This document shows positions 23,267 through 32,891 of a DNA stretch of 64,000 bases, in pieces; position 1 is the first letter of the stretch; every line of letters begins with the position of its first letter. The notes under the pieces are model-generated. The model worked only from the letters and a program-made list of their open reading frames with translations. It searched no databases and had not been told where the DNA came from. This stretch comes from Maritimibacter fusiformis (GTDB lineage: Bacteria; Pseudomonadota; Alphaproteobacteria; Rhodobacterales; Rhodobacteraceae). The stretch is from the NCBI RefSeq assembly GCF_008086115.1, contig NZ_VSIY01000015.1, forward strand, positions 186,001 to 250,000, written 5' to 3'. The translations under genes were made by a program, and so were the position numbers.

Positions 23267-23295
23267 GATATAGGCGCGCATGGCCGGAACTGCAA
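23267..23295 (-). promoter_or_regulatory. Predicted sigma70 promoter of the rimP-nusA-infB operon
   Basis: On the minus strand TTGCAG (23295-23290), exactly 17 bases and TATATC (23272-23267). The start point near 23260 gives a leader of about 95 bases that contains the hairpin at 23190-23212. Confidence 0.55.
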
Positions 23296-23301
23296 GGAGA
23301 T

Positions 23302-23916
23302 TTAGCCCGCCACCCGCGCGATCAGGAACAGCGGCGCGCGGCGTTCGCCTCGCCAATCCTCGACAATCTCGAATCCGGCGCCGGTCATCATCGCGCGCAA
23401 CTCGTCGTCCGAGAAGAAGGCCAGCGGCGGGATCAGGCCGGTGGCGCGGCCGATGGGGGCAAGCAGGCGCAGGGGCCACATCGACTTGAGGCAGGCGGTC
23501 GAGGTGACGAAAACGCCGCCGGGCCGAAGCACGCCGCGCACCTTCGCAATCGTCGCCTCTGGATCGGGCACAAGGTGCAGGACGGACATGGCCAGCACCG
23601 CATCGAGGCTGTCCGGCGCGATCTCGATCCTGTCGAAATCCGCCGGTTCCATCGTCATGTTGTCGGGGGTCGGCCCTTCGGCGCGGCCAATCTCGATCAT
23701 TTTCGACGACAGGTCGATGGCGCGGTAGCTCTTGACCAGCGGGGCGTGCAGGCGGGCGGTGTTGCCCGAACCGCAGCCGAATTCCAGCGCCGCCATATCC
23801 GGGCGCAGGTGTTTGCGGGTCAGCGCCAGCTTGTGTTCATAGGCGGCGGTATCACGGATCGGCGCCGCGATGTAGCGCTTCGCCATCCGGTCCCAGAATT
23901 TCGCGCTGCGGTTCAC
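23302..23916 (-). CDS. Class I SAM-dependent methyltransferase
   Basis: A 204-residue methyltransferase. Motif I is [13 protein letters not shown] (about residues 44-56), motif [15 protein letters not shown] (66-78) and motif [16 protein letters not shown]. The segment [14 protein letters not shown] matches the post-motif region. The substrate cannot be inferred. Its ATG overlaps the stop of the upstream prolyl iminopeptidase gene (ATGA at 23913-23916), so the two are co-translated. Confidence 0.85.
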   Translation of the reverse strand: MNRSAKFWDRMAKRYIAAPIRDTAAYEHKLALTRKHLRPDMAALEFGCGSGNTARLHAPLVKSYRAIDLSSKMIEIGRAEGPTPDNMTMEPADFDRIEIAPDSLDAVLAMSVLHLVPDPEATIAKVRGVLRPGGVFVTSTACLKSMWPLRLLAPIGRATGLIPPLAFFSDDELRAMMTGAGFEIVEDWRGERRAPLFLIARVAG

Positions 23917-24902
23917 AACCCCAGCGTTTCGCGCTGTCGCTTGAGCTTGTCCATGGTGCGGACCAGTTCGGCGGCGATGCCGGGTTCCGACACGGCGTGG
24001 CCAGCCTTGGGGATCATCTTCAACTCGCTCACCGGCCAGACCTTGTGCAGCATCCAGGCCGAGCGGGGCGGGCAGATCATGTCATGGCGCCCCTGCACGA
24101 TGGTACCGGGAACATGGGCGATCTTGCGCATGTTGGGCAGGATCTTCTGCTTGTCGTCCAGAAAGGCGCCATTCAGGAAATAGTGATTCTCGATCCGTGC
24201 GAAGGCCAGCGCATAGTCTGCCGGGCTGTCGATCTGTGCGCCGTCGTTCTCGATCGAGGCCAGCGCGTTTTCCCAGCCAGCCCAGGCTTTCGCCAGCGTC
24301 ACCTGCTCGGTGCGGTCGCCGGAAAACAGGCGCTTGTTGTAGGCCGCGATCAAATTGTCGTGCTCGTCCTCGGGAATCGGCGCCAGAAAGCGCGCCCAGA
24401 GGTCGGGCCAGAACTGCCCGGCGCCGCCGCCATAGAACCAGTCAAGCTCACGCTTGGTGGCCAGAAACACCCCGCGCAGCGCCAGCCAGGCCACCCGTGA
24501 CGGATGCGCCTGTGCATAGATCAGCGCCAGGGTCGCGCCCCAGCTTCCGCCGAACACGATCCAGCGGTCGATGCCCAGGGTGGTCCGAATATGCTCGATA
24601 TCGCGCACCAGGTGCCAGGTGGTGTTGTCGCGCACCGTCGCGTGCGGGCGCGATCGGCCACAGCCACGCTGGTCGAACAGGATGATGCGATAGGCGTCGG
24701 GGTCGAAAAACCGCCGCATGGCGGGCGAACAGCCGCCACCGGGGCCGCCATGAAACACCACCACCGGCATCCCGTCCGGGTTGCCGCATTCCTCGACATA
24801 GATCGTATGCCCCTCGCCAACCTCGAGCATGTGGCGGCGATAGGGGTCGATCATGCGGTAGAGATTCCCGCTTGCGGTGGATTTTCCTGCGGCCCTGTCC
24901 AT
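23913..24902 (-). CDS. pip: Prolyl iminopeptidase
   Basis: A 329-residue alpha/beta hydrolase that removes N-terminal proline from peptides in the cytoplasm. [19 protein letters not shown] is the family's oxyanion-hole motif, [12 protein letters not shown] follows, and [10 protein letters not shown] holds the nucleophile serine (GxSxG). GRHDMICPP and KAGHAVSEP supply the Asp and His of the triad. The ATG at 24902 is preceded by GGGAAG; a later ATG (MIDPYRRH) is possible. It is divergent from ubiG, with 52 bases between the starts that include TATATAA. Confidence 0.93.
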   Translation of the reverse strand: MDRAAGKSTASGNLYRMIDPYRRHMLEVGEGHTIYVEECGNPDGMPVVVFHGGPGGGCSPAMRRFFDPDAYRIILFDQRGCGRSRPHATVRDNTTWHLVRDIEHIRTTLGIDRWIVFGGSWGATLALIYAQAHPSRVAWLALRGVFLATKRELDWFYGGGAGQFWPDLWARFLAPIPEDEHDNLIAAYNKRLFSGDRTEQVTLAKAWAGWENALASIENDGAQIDSPADYALAFARIENHYFLNGAFLDDKQKILPNMRKIAHVPGTIVQGRHDMICPPRSAWMLHKVWPVSELKMIPKAGHAVSEPGIAAELVRTMDKLKRQRETLGL

Positions 24903-24954
24903 ATCTTCCCTATATAACGCGGGCGACCTGTCTGCCATGAGAAAGAGAATGCCG

Positions 24955-25701
24955 ATGATATCCGCCGACACAACCGTCGATCCTTCGGAAGTCGCCAAAT
25001 TCGAGGCGATGGCCGCCGAATGGTGGGACCCGGCGGGCAAGTTCAAGCCGCTGCACATGATGAACCCGGTAAGGCTGGACTATATCACCAGCCAGATCGC
25101 GGCGGAATTCGGGCGGGATCTGACCGGCCCGCGCCCGTTCGAAGGGCTGCGGCTGCTCGACATCGGCTGCGGCGGCGGGCTATTGTCGGAGCCGATGGCA
25201 CGGTTGGGGGCCGAGGTGGTCGGGGCCGATGCCGCCGAGCGCAACATCCCGGTGGCGCAGATCCATGCCGAGCAGTCGGGGCTTGAGATCGACTATCGCC
25301 ACACCACCGCCGAGGCACTGGCCGAGGCGGGTGAGCAGTTCGATGTCGTTCTAAATATGGAAGTCGTCGAGCATGTTTCCGATCCGCTGGCCTATCTGAC
25401 CGCCTGTCAGCAGCTTCTGAAACCCGGCGGGATGATGATTGCCTCGACGATCAACCGCAACCCGAAGAGCTTCATGGTCGCCATCGTCGGGGCGGAGCGG
25501 GTTATGCGCTGGCTGCCGGTGGGCACGCATGACTGGTCGAAATTCATCACGCCGGCAGAGCTGGAAGACCTGATCACCCGCGCCGGGCTGCGTCCGGTCG
25601 ACGCCAAGGGCTTCGTGTTCAACCCGGTCAGCTGGCAATGGTCGATCTCGACCCGCGACCTCAGCGTCAACTACGTGACCGCCAGCCTCAAGCCCGCCTA
25701 G
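24955..25701 (+). CDS. ubiG: Ubiquinone biosynthesis O-methyltransferase
   Basis: A 248-residue SAM methyltransferase that carries out the two O-methylations of ubiquinone synthesis. The N-terminal [19 protein letters not shown] is highly diagnostic for UbiG. Motif I is [19 protein letters not shown] (about 66-84), and [11 protein letters not shown] also fits. The ATG at 24955 is chosen for the purine-rich GAGA six bases upstream and its match to the usual short N-terminus; ATGs at 24937 and 24949 are in frame. The stop overlaps the convergent marR stop by four bases. Confidence 0.95.
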   Translation: MISADTTVDPSEVAKFEAMAAEWWDPAGKFKPLHMMNPVRLDYITSQIAAEFGRDLTGPRPFEGLRLLDIGCGGGLLSEPMARLGAEVVGADAAERNIPVAQIHAEQSGLEIDYRHTTAEALAEAGEQFDVVLNMEVVEHVSDPLAYLTACQQLLKPGGMMIASTINRNPKSFMVAIVGAERVMRWLPVGTHDWSKFITPAELEDLITRAGLRPVDAKGFVFNPVSWQWSISTRDLSVNYVTASLKPA

Positions 25702-26147
25702 GTCTGTTCATCGAACCGGGCGCGCACTTCGCGCAGGACCGGCAGCGCCGCGCGCACCTTGTCGACGCCGATGGTGCGCACCACGTCGGCGATGATCGGT
25801 GAAATCGCCGCCAGCGCCGCGTCACGCGCCTTGCGCCCGGCCGGGCTGATGGTAACCTGCTTGCGCCGCGCATCGTCCCAGTCGGGATGCACATGCACGT
25901 GACCGGCCCATTCCAGCTTGTTCAACGTATTGGTCATCGCACCACGGGTGACGTGAAAGGCCCGGGCCAGTTGCGCCGGGCTTTTCGCCTCGCCGGCATG
26001 GGCCAGGTGGTTCAGCACCGAGAAATGACTGAGCTCCATTCCCTTGGGCAGCGCTTTCGACAGCGCGTTGCGGGCCAGCTGGTCGGCCATGAACATCTCG
26101 CTGAACAGCGCGACGGACAGGTTATCAGTGGTCTGGTCGGTCATCAT
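25698..26147 (-). CDS. MarR-family transcriptional regulator
   Basis: A 149-residue winged-helix repressor. The DNA-binding core [20 protein letters not shown] (about 57-76) and the wing [19 protein letters not shown] (79-97) are typical, with flanking dimerisation helices. Two adjacent ATGs (26147, 26144) are possible; the second has better spacing from GAAGGA. The first overlaps the nitrilase-family stop as ATGA. No ligand or target is evident. Autoregulation would have to act on the upstream grxC-nit promoter. Confidence 0.88.
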   Translation of the reverse strand: MMTDQTTDNLSVALFSEMFMADQLARNALSKALPKGMELSHFSVLNHLAHAGEAKSPAQLARAFHVTRGAMTNTLNKLEWAGHVHVHPDWDDARRKQVTISPAGRKARDAALAAISPIIADVVRTIGVDKVRAALPVLREVRARFDEQT

Positions 26148-26962
26148 GGTCCTTCAAACGGGCGGTCATGGCCCAGGGCCGGGATGCGGCCCCGTGACCT
26201 ATCCACGTCCGCGAGGTCGAAATCAACCATGGTGATCCCCGGCCCGGTCCCGCCATCGGCCAGAACCTCGCCCCAGGGCGAGACCGCCAGCGAATGGCCG
26301 TAGGTGGCCCGCGCCTCGGTATTCTGGCCGGTTTGCGCGGCGGCGAAGATGAAACATCCGGTCTCGATCGCCCGCGCGCGCAGGAGCGTTTCCCAATGCG
26401 CGGCGCCCGTGACCGGCGAGAAGGCCGAGGGCACGGTGATGATCTGCGCCCCGGCCTGGGCAAGCCTTCGGTAGAGATGCGGGAAGCGCAGGTCATAGCA
26501 GATCGTCAGCCCAATCCGGCCCAGGGGCGTGTCGGCCATCACCGCCCGGTCGCCGGGCCGGTATCCGGCGCTTTCGCGGTAGCTCTCGGTGTCGGAAATC
26601 TCGACATCGAACATGTGGATCTTGTCATAGCGCGCCACGACGGTGCCATCGGGTGCGATCAGGAAGGACCGGTTGGCAAACCGCCCGTCGGGATCATCGG
26701 TCTTGAGCGCCAGCGATCCGATCGACAGCCAGATGCCCAGCGCTTCGGCCTCGGCGCGAAACGCGGCGAGGCTGGGGTCGGTATCCTCCGGGTGCAGCAG
26801 CGCGGTCTGCCGTTGGCGGCTGGTCGAGACCATGTTGGTGACTTCCGGGGTCAGCACGATGTCCGCCCCGTCCGCCGCCGCCGCCCGGATCAGGCCAAGC
26901 GTGACCGGCAGGTTCTGCGCCGGGTCGTCGCCCGAAGTGATCTGAACCAGCCCGGCGCGCAT
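26144..26962 (-). CDS. Carbon-nitrogen hydrolase (Nit1/Nit2 type)
   Basis: A 272-residue nitrilase-superfamily amidase. The catalytic triad is visible: Glu in VLTPEVTNM (about residue 40), Lys in YDKIHMFDV (about 114) and Cys in TICYDLRFPHLYR (about 154). Nit-type members repair deaminated glutathione or act as omega-amidases. Its position next to glutaredoxin supports a glutathione link, as inference. The ATG at 26962 directly follows the grxC stop (TAG ATG). Confidence 0.9.
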   Translation of the reverse strand: MRAGLVQITSGDDPAQNLPVTLGLIRAAAADGADIVLTPEVTNMVSTSRQRQTALLHPEDTDPSLAAFRAEAEALGIWLSIGSLALKTDDPDGRFANRSFLIAPDGTVVARYDKIHMFDVEISDTESYRESAGYRPGDRAVMADTPLGRIGLTICYDLRFPHLYRRLAQAGAQIITVPSAFSPVTGAAHWETLLRARAIETGCFIFAAAQTGQNTEARATYGHSLAVSPWGEVLADGGTGPGITMVDFDLADVDRSRGRIPALGHDRPFEGP

Positions 26963-27217
26963 CTATCCGGCCAGAAGCGGGTCGAGCTTGCCGGAATACT
27001 CCAGATCGAAAAGCTCGTCACAGCCGCCAACGTGGGTGTCGCCGATCCAGATTTGCGGCACGGTATGACGGCCGGATTTCTGCATCATCTCCTGTCGCAG
27101 TTCGGGCTTGCCGCCCACGTCGATTTCATCGAAGGCCACGCCTTTCTGCGACAGCAGCCGCTTGGCCGAGTGGCAGAAGCCACAGAATTGGGAAGTGTAG
27201 ATCGTAACGGGTTGCAT
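26963..27217 (-). CDS. grxC: Glutaredoxin 3
   Basis: An 84-residue thioltransferase using glutathione. The active site is CGFC in TSQFCGFCHSAKRLL (residues 8-22), where CPYC is more common, so the proline is replaced by glycine. HTVPQIWIGDTHVGGCDEL contains the cis-proline and glutathione-binding GG. It is followed immediately by the nitrilase-family gene. comF lies 44 bases upstream on the same strand. Confidence 0.93.
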   Translation of the reverse strand: MQPVTIYTSQFCGFCHSAKRLLSQKGVAFDEIDVGGKPELRQEMMQKSGRHTVPQIWIGDTHVGGCDELFDLEYSGKLDPLLAG

Positions 27218-27261
27218 GTTCTGTCCTTTCCGCGCGCCGCTGGCACCGTTTCGGGCAGAAC

Positions 27262-27978
27262 TTAGGCATCCTTTACAACGCGCGCCAGTGCCAGCACCCG
27301 CACCTCGGCAGCGCCCGCCTCATGACAGGCATCCGCCGCCGCGCCAAGTGTAGCACCCGAGGTCATCACGTCGTCGACCAAGAGCACGCAGCGCCCCGAC
27401 ATGCCGGCGCCGTTGCGCGGATGGGGGCGGATCGCGCCAGAAACGTTGGCAAAGCGCTGGTCCTGCCCCTTGCCATCTTGCGTATCGGTCCGGCGCGGGC
27501 GGATCAGAGCGGTCGGTGCGACCGAAAGCCGCGCCTCGCGCGCCAGCCCGCGGGCCAGCTCGGCGGCCTGGTTGTAGCGGCGGGAGAATATCCGCGTCCA
27601 ATGCGCCGGGACCGGCACCACCAGCACCTCCGGCGAAATCAGCTCGCGCCCGGCCCGCATCAGCCAGCCCGCCGCCGGCGGCACCAGGTCCAGCCGGTCG
27701 CCATGTTTCAGCGCCAACACCAGCCTGCGGGCATTGTCCTTGTAGATCAGCGCGGCGCGTCCCTTTGTCCAGGGCCGCGCGATGGTCATGCAATCGTCGC
27801 AAAAATCCGCCGCTCCATCCCCGTCGCCGGGCAAGGGCGTGCCGCATTTGTCGCAGGCATGGCCGGTGATGAACGGCGTATTGACCCAGCATTTTCCGCA
27901 CAGCCCGAAGCCGTCCTCGATCGGCTCGCCGCAGCTTACGCATTGCGGCGGGTAGAGGAAGGCGACGGGCGATTGCAT
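27262..27978 (-). CDS. ComF-family phosphoribosyltransferase-like protein
   Basis: A 238-residue member of the ComF/GntX family. N-terminal cysteine pairs (CVSCGEP, CGKCW, CDKCGTP, CDDC; residues 13-63) form a probable zinc ribbon. The C-terminal PRTase domain shows RRYNQAAELARGLA and the PRPP-binding loop VLLVDDVMTSGAT. In competent bacteria ComF helps DNA uptake; the role in alphaproteobacteria is unclear. It is divergent from the methyltransferase-like gene at 27996, with only 17 bases between starts. Confidence 0.88.
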   Translation of the reverse strand: MQSPVAFLYPPQCVSCGEPIEDGFGLCGKCWVNTPFITGHACDKCGTPLPGDGDGAADFCDDCMTIARPWTKGRAALIYKDNARRLVLALKHGDRLDLVPPAAGWLMRAGRELISPEVLVVPVPAHWTRIFSRRYNQAAELARGLAREARLSVAPTALIRPRRTDTQDGKGQDQRFANVSGAIRPHPRNGAGMSGRCVLLVDDVMTSGATLGAAADACHEAGAAEVRVLALARVVKDA

Positions 27979-27995
27979 TTCGGGTCTCTCCTTCT

Positions 27996-28811
27996 ATGTT
28001 CCGCGCCATGTCCAGCCTTGTCGACCGATCCCGCCTTGCCCTGACGCGCGCACGTGCCCGCGATGACGGAATGTTCCTGCAGCGCCTTGCCGTGGACGAG
28101 GTGCAGGATCGCCTCGAAATGGTTAACAGAACGTTTACCAAGCCGGCGGTGGTGACAGGTTTTCCCGAAATCTGGGGGCAGGCTTTTCCCGATGCGCCCA
28201 TCGTGGCCGATGACGAGGTGCTGGCGTTGGAGCCGGGGGCGCATGATCTGGTCATTCACGGGCTGTCGCTGCACTGGGCCAACGATCCCGTGGGACAGTT
28301 GGTGCAATGTCACCGCGCGCTGGTGCCGGATGGATTGTTCGTGGCGGTCATGTTCGGCGGACAGACCCTGCACGAATTGCGCGCGGTGCTGGCCGAAACC
28401 GAGATCGCGTTGCGCGGCGGTCTTTCGTCCCGGGTGTTGCCGATGGGCGAAATCCGCGAGCTTGGCAGCCTGTTGCAACGCGCCGGATATGCCCTGCCGG
28501 TCGCGGACAGCGCGATTCAAACTGTGACCTATTCCGACGCCCTGGCCCTGATGCACGATCTTCGCGCGATGGGCGAAGGCAATGCGCTGACCGACCGGGC
28601 CGGCCTGACAGGACGCGAATTCTTTGCGGAGGCCGCAGCCCGCTACGACGCCGCGTTCGGAAATGACGGGCGCATTCCGGCGACCTTCGAGATGATCGTG
28701 CTGACCGGTTGGGCGCCGCATGAAAGCCAGCAAAAACCGCTGCGCCCGGGATCGGCGGCAATGCGTCTGGCGGATGCGCTGGGCACGAAAGAAACCAAAT
28801 TGCCCGATTGA
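27996..28811 (+). CDS. Methyltransferase-fold protein, NDUFAF5/BioC-like
   Basis: A 271-residue protein with a methyltransferase-like fold: HDLVIHGLSLHWANDPVGQL followed by HRALVPDGLFVAVMFG matches the BioC/NDUFAF5 group. The usual glycine-rich motif I is absent; the equivalent place reads KPAVVTGFPEIW. That fits NDUFAF5-type proteins involved in respiratory complex I assembly better than a standard methyltransferase. An ATG at 28008 (MSSLVDRSR) is an alternative start, and neither has a clear ribosome site. Annotation as complex I assembly factor is inference. Confidence 0.78.
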   Translation: MFRAMSSLVDRSRLALTRARARDDGMFLQRLAVDEVQDRLEMVNRTFTKPAVVTGFPEIWGQAFPDAPIVADDEVLALEPGAHDLVIHGLSLHWANDPVGQLVQCHRALVPDGLFVAVMFGGQTLHELRAVLAETEIALRGGLSSRVLPMGEIRELGSLLQRAGYALPVADSAIQTVTYSDALALMHDLRAMGEGNALTDRAGLTGREFFAEAAARYDAAFGNDGRIPATFEMIVLTGWAPHESQQKPLRPGSAAMRLADALGTKETKLPD

Positions 28812-28866
28812 CCGTATCGGAACCAACGTAATCACGGGCCGACCTCGCCCCAAGCCAGGACAGATC

Positions 28867-29907
28867 ATGCGCGACACAACCCATATGCCCGCCGACCACC
28901 CGACCCTTCCCGGTGAAAAGATCGGCGTTCTGATCGCCAACCTGGGGACACCGGACAACCACGATTACTGGTCGATGCGGCGCTATCTGAACGAGTTTCT
29001 GTCGGACAAGCGGGTGATCGACTACCCGGCTTGGAAATGGCAGCCAATCCTGCAGGCGATCATCCTGACGATCCGGCCGTTCAAATCCGGCGCGAACTAC
29101 CGAAAGATCTGGAACAACGAGGCGGACGAAAGCCCGCTCATGACGATCACCAAGGCGCAAACCGAAAAACTGCGCGCGGTACTGCAAGCGCGGTTCGGGG
29201 ATCGGGTGATGGTCGATTTCGCGATGCGCTACGGCAACCCTTCGACACCGTCCAAGGTTGCGGAAATGGTAAAAAGCGGCTGTAGCAGGGTCTTGTTCTT
29301 TCCACTTTACCCCCAGTATTCGGGACCGACCACTGCCACGGCGAACGACCAGTTCTTTCGCGCCTTGATGCAGGAAACGTGGCAGCCCGCGGCGCGCACC
29401 GCACCGGCCTACTTCGACCGGCCGAGCTATATCGAGGCCCTGGCGCAATCGGTCGAGCGCACCTATCCGACCGAGGCCGAAGCGCCGGATGTGCTGGTCT
29501 GTTCCTATCACGGCGTGCCGGAGCGCTATCTGACCGAGGGCGACCCCTATCATTGCCAATGCCAGAAAACGACACGCCTGCTGCGCGAGCGGTTGGGGTG
29601 GGACAAGGCACGTGTGGTCACCACGTTCCAGTCGAAATTCGGGCCCGAGGAATGGCTCAAGCCCTATACCGTCGAAGAGGTGGCGCGGCTGGCCCGGGCC
29701 GGAAAGAAGCGCATCGCGGTGATCGCGCCGGCGTTTTCGTCCGATTGCATCGAGACGCTGGAGGAAATCGAGGAAGAGATCCAGCACAGCTTCAAGGATG
29801 CCGGCGGACAGGATTTCACCTATCTGCCCTGCCTCAACGATGACGACGCGCATATCGAGGCGCTGGCCGAGGTTGTCGTGGAAAATCTGGCCGGATGGCT
29901 TGATTAG
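28867..29907 (+). CDS. hemH: Ferrochelatase
   Basis: A 346-residue enzyme that inserts Fe(II) into protoporphyrin IX, the last step of heme synthesis. GVLIANLGTPDNHDYWSMRR (about 19-38), FFPLYPQYSGPTTAT and LVCSYHGVPERYL, which holds the conserved histidine, are signatures. FQSKFGPEEWLKPYT and APAFSSDCIETLEEI, with the conserved glutamate, complete the site. The ATG at 28867 has AGGA six bases upstream. It follows the methyltransferase-like gene by 55 bases, possibly as one unit. Confidence 0.97.
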   Translation: MRDTTHMPADHPTLPGEKIGVLIANLGTPDNHDYWSMRRYLNEFLSDKRVIDYPAWKWQPILQAIILTIRPFKSGANYRKIWNNEADESPLMTITKAQTEKLRAVLQARFGDRVMVDFAMRYGNPSTPSKVAEMVKSGCSRVLFFPLYPQYSGPTTATANDQFFRALMQETWQPAARTAPAYFDRPSYIEALAQSVERTYPTEAEAPDVLVCSYHGVPERYLTEGDPYHCQCQKTTRLLRERLGWDKARVVTTFQSKFGPEEWLKPYTVEEVARLARAGKKRIAVIAPAFSSDCIETLEEIEEEIQHSFKDAGGQDFTYLPCLNDDDAHIEALAEVVVENLAGWLD

Positions 29908-29916
29908 ACACCGATT

Positions 29917-30834
29917 TCAAACGTTCCAGCCGTGCGTCCGACAGCGCGCGATGATCCGCGCCGGAGCGTCGGGTTCGTCGGCCTTGATCGCGTTCAGGTG
30001 GATGAACCAGTAAAGGTAGCGCGCGAAGTCCGGCTTGGCGTCCCGCGCCCTGCGAAACGCCTCGTCGATGCCAAGCTCGGCCACGGCGGGCATCTGGTGG
30101 TGGAAATCGGCCTTGGCGAACAGGATCGCGGGTTTTTCGAAAAAGAACCCCGACAGCGCGGCGGTGGAATTCTGGGTGACGACCAGGTCGCAGCGCCGAA
30201 GTGCCTCCTGCATCCCGCCGGTTTGAAGCGTCATGCGCGAATCCGCCCGTGTTAGAGCCTGAAGTGCCGTCATTTCGTCTGCCGTATAGATCTCGCCTGG
30301 ATGCAGGCCGATCACGATCCGCCGGTCCCCGGCGCGGGCCTGAACCTCGTGGATCATGTCGAGCGGGCGCACGTGCTGAAATTTGCGGTGCTCCAGCAGC
30401 CGGCCTTGCAGCGGCACGTAGATCATCGCTTCGCGCACCGCGCGCGCCGGGGCATCGCCGAACAGGTAGCGGCCCCAGTCCGCGGTCCATTTTTCGGCGA
30501 TATTTGGGTCTATCACGGACGAATCGAACGGCTTTCTAGCGACATCGAACGCCCAGCGCTCCGCCGACCTCTCGATCCGCCAATAGGGGTAGTAGTAGGC
30601 CCGACGCATCGACAGGGCGCGGGGGTGAAAGGGCTCTTTCATCAGAAACAGGCTGTAACCCCGGCGCGCGGCGGATTTCAGGCGCTCTGTCTCGCCATCG
30701 CGCACCAGGTCGACGCGGAAACCTGCCCCTTCGAACGCCTCGCTCACCCGGTTCACGAAGCCGAACGTGCCCTCGCGACCCATCTTCAGCATGACCGGGT
30801 CCAGGTAGATACGAAGGATACGCGCCTCGGGCAT
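29917..30834 (-). CDS. Putative capsule-type polysaccharide glycosyltransferase (uncertain)
   Basis: A 305-residue protein without a clear assignment. The C-terminal half, [19 protein letters not shown], then [16 protein letters not shown] and [19 protein letters not shown], resembles GT-B Kdo/capsule polysaccharide transferases of the KpsS/KpsC kind. In those, a buried NS(T/S)xxxE/GxxxxKP segment binds nucleotide. The N-terminal half is rich in Arg and aromatic residues. No signal peptide or membrane segment is seen. It converges on hemH with a 9-base gap and stands alone, far from the polysaccharide genes at the left edge. Confidence 0.55.
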   Translation of the reverse strand: MPEARILRIYLDPVMLKMGREGTFGFVNRVSEAFEGAGFRVDLVRDGETERLKSAARRGYSLFLMKEPFHPRALSMRRAYYYPYWRIERSAERWAFDVARKPFDSSVIDPNIAEKWTADWGRYLFGDAPARAVREAMIYVPLQGRLLEHRKFQHVRPLDMIHEVQARAGDRRIVIGLHPGEIYTADEMTALQALTRADSRMTLQTGGMQEALRRCDLVVTQNSTAALSGFFFEKPAILFAKADFHHQMPAVAELGIDEAFRRARDAKPDFARYLYWFIHLNAIKADEPDAPARIIARCRTHGWNV

Positions 30835-30878
30835 GGGCTGACGCTAGCGGCGCCGAAATCCGCCGGCAAGGCCGGTGG

Positions 30879-30907
30879 TTGTGCGCATCGCGAACGCGCG
30901 CCATATA
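30879..30907 (+). promoter_or_regulatory. Predicted RpoH promoter of hslVU
   Basis: TTGTGC (30879-30884), 16 bases, then CCATATA (30901-30907) resembles the alphaproteobacterial heat-shock promoter. The start would be about 18 bases before the hslV ATG, leaving only a short leader with GGAGG. Confidence 0.5.
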
Positions 30908-30930
30908 CGAGGAAACCGAACGGAGGCGAC

Positions 30931-31488
30931 ATGGCAGAGAACGATTTTCCGGGGTGGCACGGGACCACGATCATCGGCGTCAAGAAGGACGGCAAGGTGG
31001 TGATCGCGGGCGACGGGCAGGTCAGCCTGGGGCAAACCGTCATCAAGGGTTCGGCCCGCAAGGTCAGGCGGCTGAAACCCGGCGGGCACGAGATCGTGGC
31101 GGGCTTCGCGGGTTCGACCGCCGACGCCTTCACGCTGCTCGAACGGCTCGAGGCCAAGCTCGAGGCCTCGCCGGGCCACCTGGCGCGCGCTTGCGTCGAG
31201 TTGGCGAAGGACTGGCGCACCGACAAATACCTGCAGAAGCTGGAGGCGATGCTGATCGTGAGTGACGGCAAGGAATTGTTCGTCATCACCGGGGCCGGCG
31301 ATGTGCTGGAGCCCGAGCATGACGTGACCGCGATCGGATCAGGTGGAAACTACGCGCTGGCCGCCGCGCGCGCGATGATGGACAGCGACAAATCCGCCGA
31401 GGAAATCGCCCGCGCCGCGATGGCGATTGCGGCGGATATCTGTGTCTATACCAACGGAAACCTGACTGTGGAGACGATCGAGACATGA
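30931..31488 (+). CDS. hslV: ATP-dependent protease subunit HslV
   Basis: A 185-residue proteasome-like peptidase subunit of the HslUV complex. The mature chain should start at the Thr after WHG in [20 protein letters not shown], after an 11-residue propeptide. [19 protein letters not shown] and [15 protein letters not shown] are typical. The ATG at 30931 has GGAGG upstream. It overlaps hslU by four bases. A predicted heat-shock promoter lies directly upstream. Confidence 0.97.
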   Translation: MAENDFPGWHGTTIIGVKKDGKVVIAGDGQVSLGQTVIKGSARKVRRLKPGGHEIVAGFAGSTADAFTLLERLEAKLEASPGHLARACVELAKDWRTDKYLQKLEAMLIVSDGKELFVITGAGDVLEPEHDVTAIGSGGNYALAAARAMMDSDKSAEEIARAAMAIAADICVYTNGNLTVETIET

Positions 31489-32792
31489 CCGACCTGACCC
31501 CGCGCGAGATTGTCTCGGAGCTTGATCGTTTCATCATCGGCCAGAAGGACGCCAAGCGCGCCGTCGCGGTGGCGCTGCGCAACCGCTGGCGGCGCAAGCA
31601 GTTGCCGGACGATCTGCGCGACGAAGTCTATCCCAAGAACATCCTGATGATCGGCCCGACCGGCGTCGGCAAGACCGAGATTTCGCGTCGGCTGGCGAAA
31701 CTGGCGAAAGCGCCGTTCATCAAGGTCGAGGCCACCAAGTTCACCGAGGTCGGCTATGTCGGGCGCGATGTCGAGCAGATCGTGCGCGACCTGGTTGACA
31801 GCGCGATCATCCAGACCCGCGAGGCGATGCGCGAGGATGTGAGGGCCGCCGCCGAACAGGCCGCCGAGGACCGCGTGATCGAGGCCATTGCCGGAACCGA
31901 TGCCCGCGAACAAACCCGCGAGATGTTTCGCAAGAAGCTGCGCGCGGGCGAGTTGGATAACACCATTGTCGAGCTTGACGTGCAGGATACCGGAGGCGGG
32001 ATGCCGTCTTTCGACATTCCGGGGCAGCCCGGGATGGGCATGGGGATGATCTCGCTTGGCGATATGTTCGGCAAGGCGTTCGGCGGGCGCACCACCCGCA
32101 AGAAGCTGACCGTAGCCGAGAGCTACGGCGTGCTGGTGGGCGAGGAGGCCGACAAGCTGCTGGATGACGAAGCGGTGAACCGCGCGGCGCTGAAGTCGGT
32201 CGAGCAAAACGGCATCGTGTTCCTGGATGAAATCGACAAGGTTTGTGCGCGGGCCGATGTGCGTGGCGGCGATGTGTCGCGTGAAGGCGTGCAGCGCGAC
32301 CTGCTGCCGCTGATCGAAGGCACGACCGTTTCGACCAAATACGGCCCGGTCAAGACCGACCATATCCTGTTCATCGCCTCGGGCGCGTTTCACATCGCCA
32401 AGCCATCCGACCTGCTGCCCGAGTTGCAGGGGCGCTTGCCGATCCGGGTCGAGTTGCGTGCCCTGACCGAGGCCGATTTCGTCCGCATCCTGACCGAGAC
32501 CGACAACGCCCTGACGCTGCAATATACCGCGCTGATGGGCACCGAGGAGGTCGAGGTCGACTTTACCGAGGACGGCATCGCAGAATTGGCGCGGATCGCG
32601 GCGGAGGTGAACCAGAGCGTCGAGAATATCGGCGCGCGGCGGCTCTATACCGTGATGGAGCGGGTGTTCGAGGAATTGAGTTTCGCCGCCCCGGACAGGT
32701 CGGGCGAGTCCGTGACCGTCGACAAGGCCTTTGTCGAGGCCAACCTGGGCGAGTTGATGGCCACGACCGACGTGAGCCGCTACATGCTCTAG
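31485..32792 (+). CDS. hslU: ATP-dependent protease ATPase subunit HslU
   Basis: The 435-residue AAA+ unfoldase partner of HslV. Walker A is [15 protein letters not shown] (about 56-70) and Walker B is [11 protein letters not shown] (about 242-252). The sensor region is [20 protein letters not shown]. The intermediate I-domain spans about 110-230 with the Gly/Met-rich stretch [12 protein letters not shown]. The C-terminus SRYML supplies the tail that inserts into HslV. It overlaps hslV by ATGA and ends the unit. Confidence 0.98.
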   Translation: MTDLTPREIVSELDRFIIGQKDAKRAVAVALRNRWRRKQLPDDLRDEVYPKNILMIGPTGVGKTEISRRLAKLAKAPFIKVEATKFTEVGYVGRDVEQIVRDLVDSAIIQTREAMREDVRAAAEQAAEDRVIEAIAGTDAREQTREMFRKKLRAGELDNTIVELDVQDTGGGMPSFDIPGQPGMGMGMISLGDMFGKAFGGRTTRKKLTVAESYGVLVGEEADKLLDDEAVNRAALKSVEQNGIVFLDEIDKVCARADVRGGDVSREGVQRDLLPLIEGTTVSTKYGPVKTDHILFIASGAFHIAKPSDLLPELQGRLPIRVELRALTEADFVRILTETDNALTLQYTALMGTEEVEVDFTEDGIAELARIAAEVNQSVENIGARRLYTVMERVFEELSFAAPDRSGESVTVDKAFVEANLGELMATTDVSRYML

Positions 32793-32891
32793 GCGGACTC
32801 TCGGCGATTTGATGCGCGCGGGCAAGAGGGTGCTGGCCAAAGCGGTGAAAGCATCGTAGCGGTGCAGCGCAATCATCTGGAATTTCGTGCC

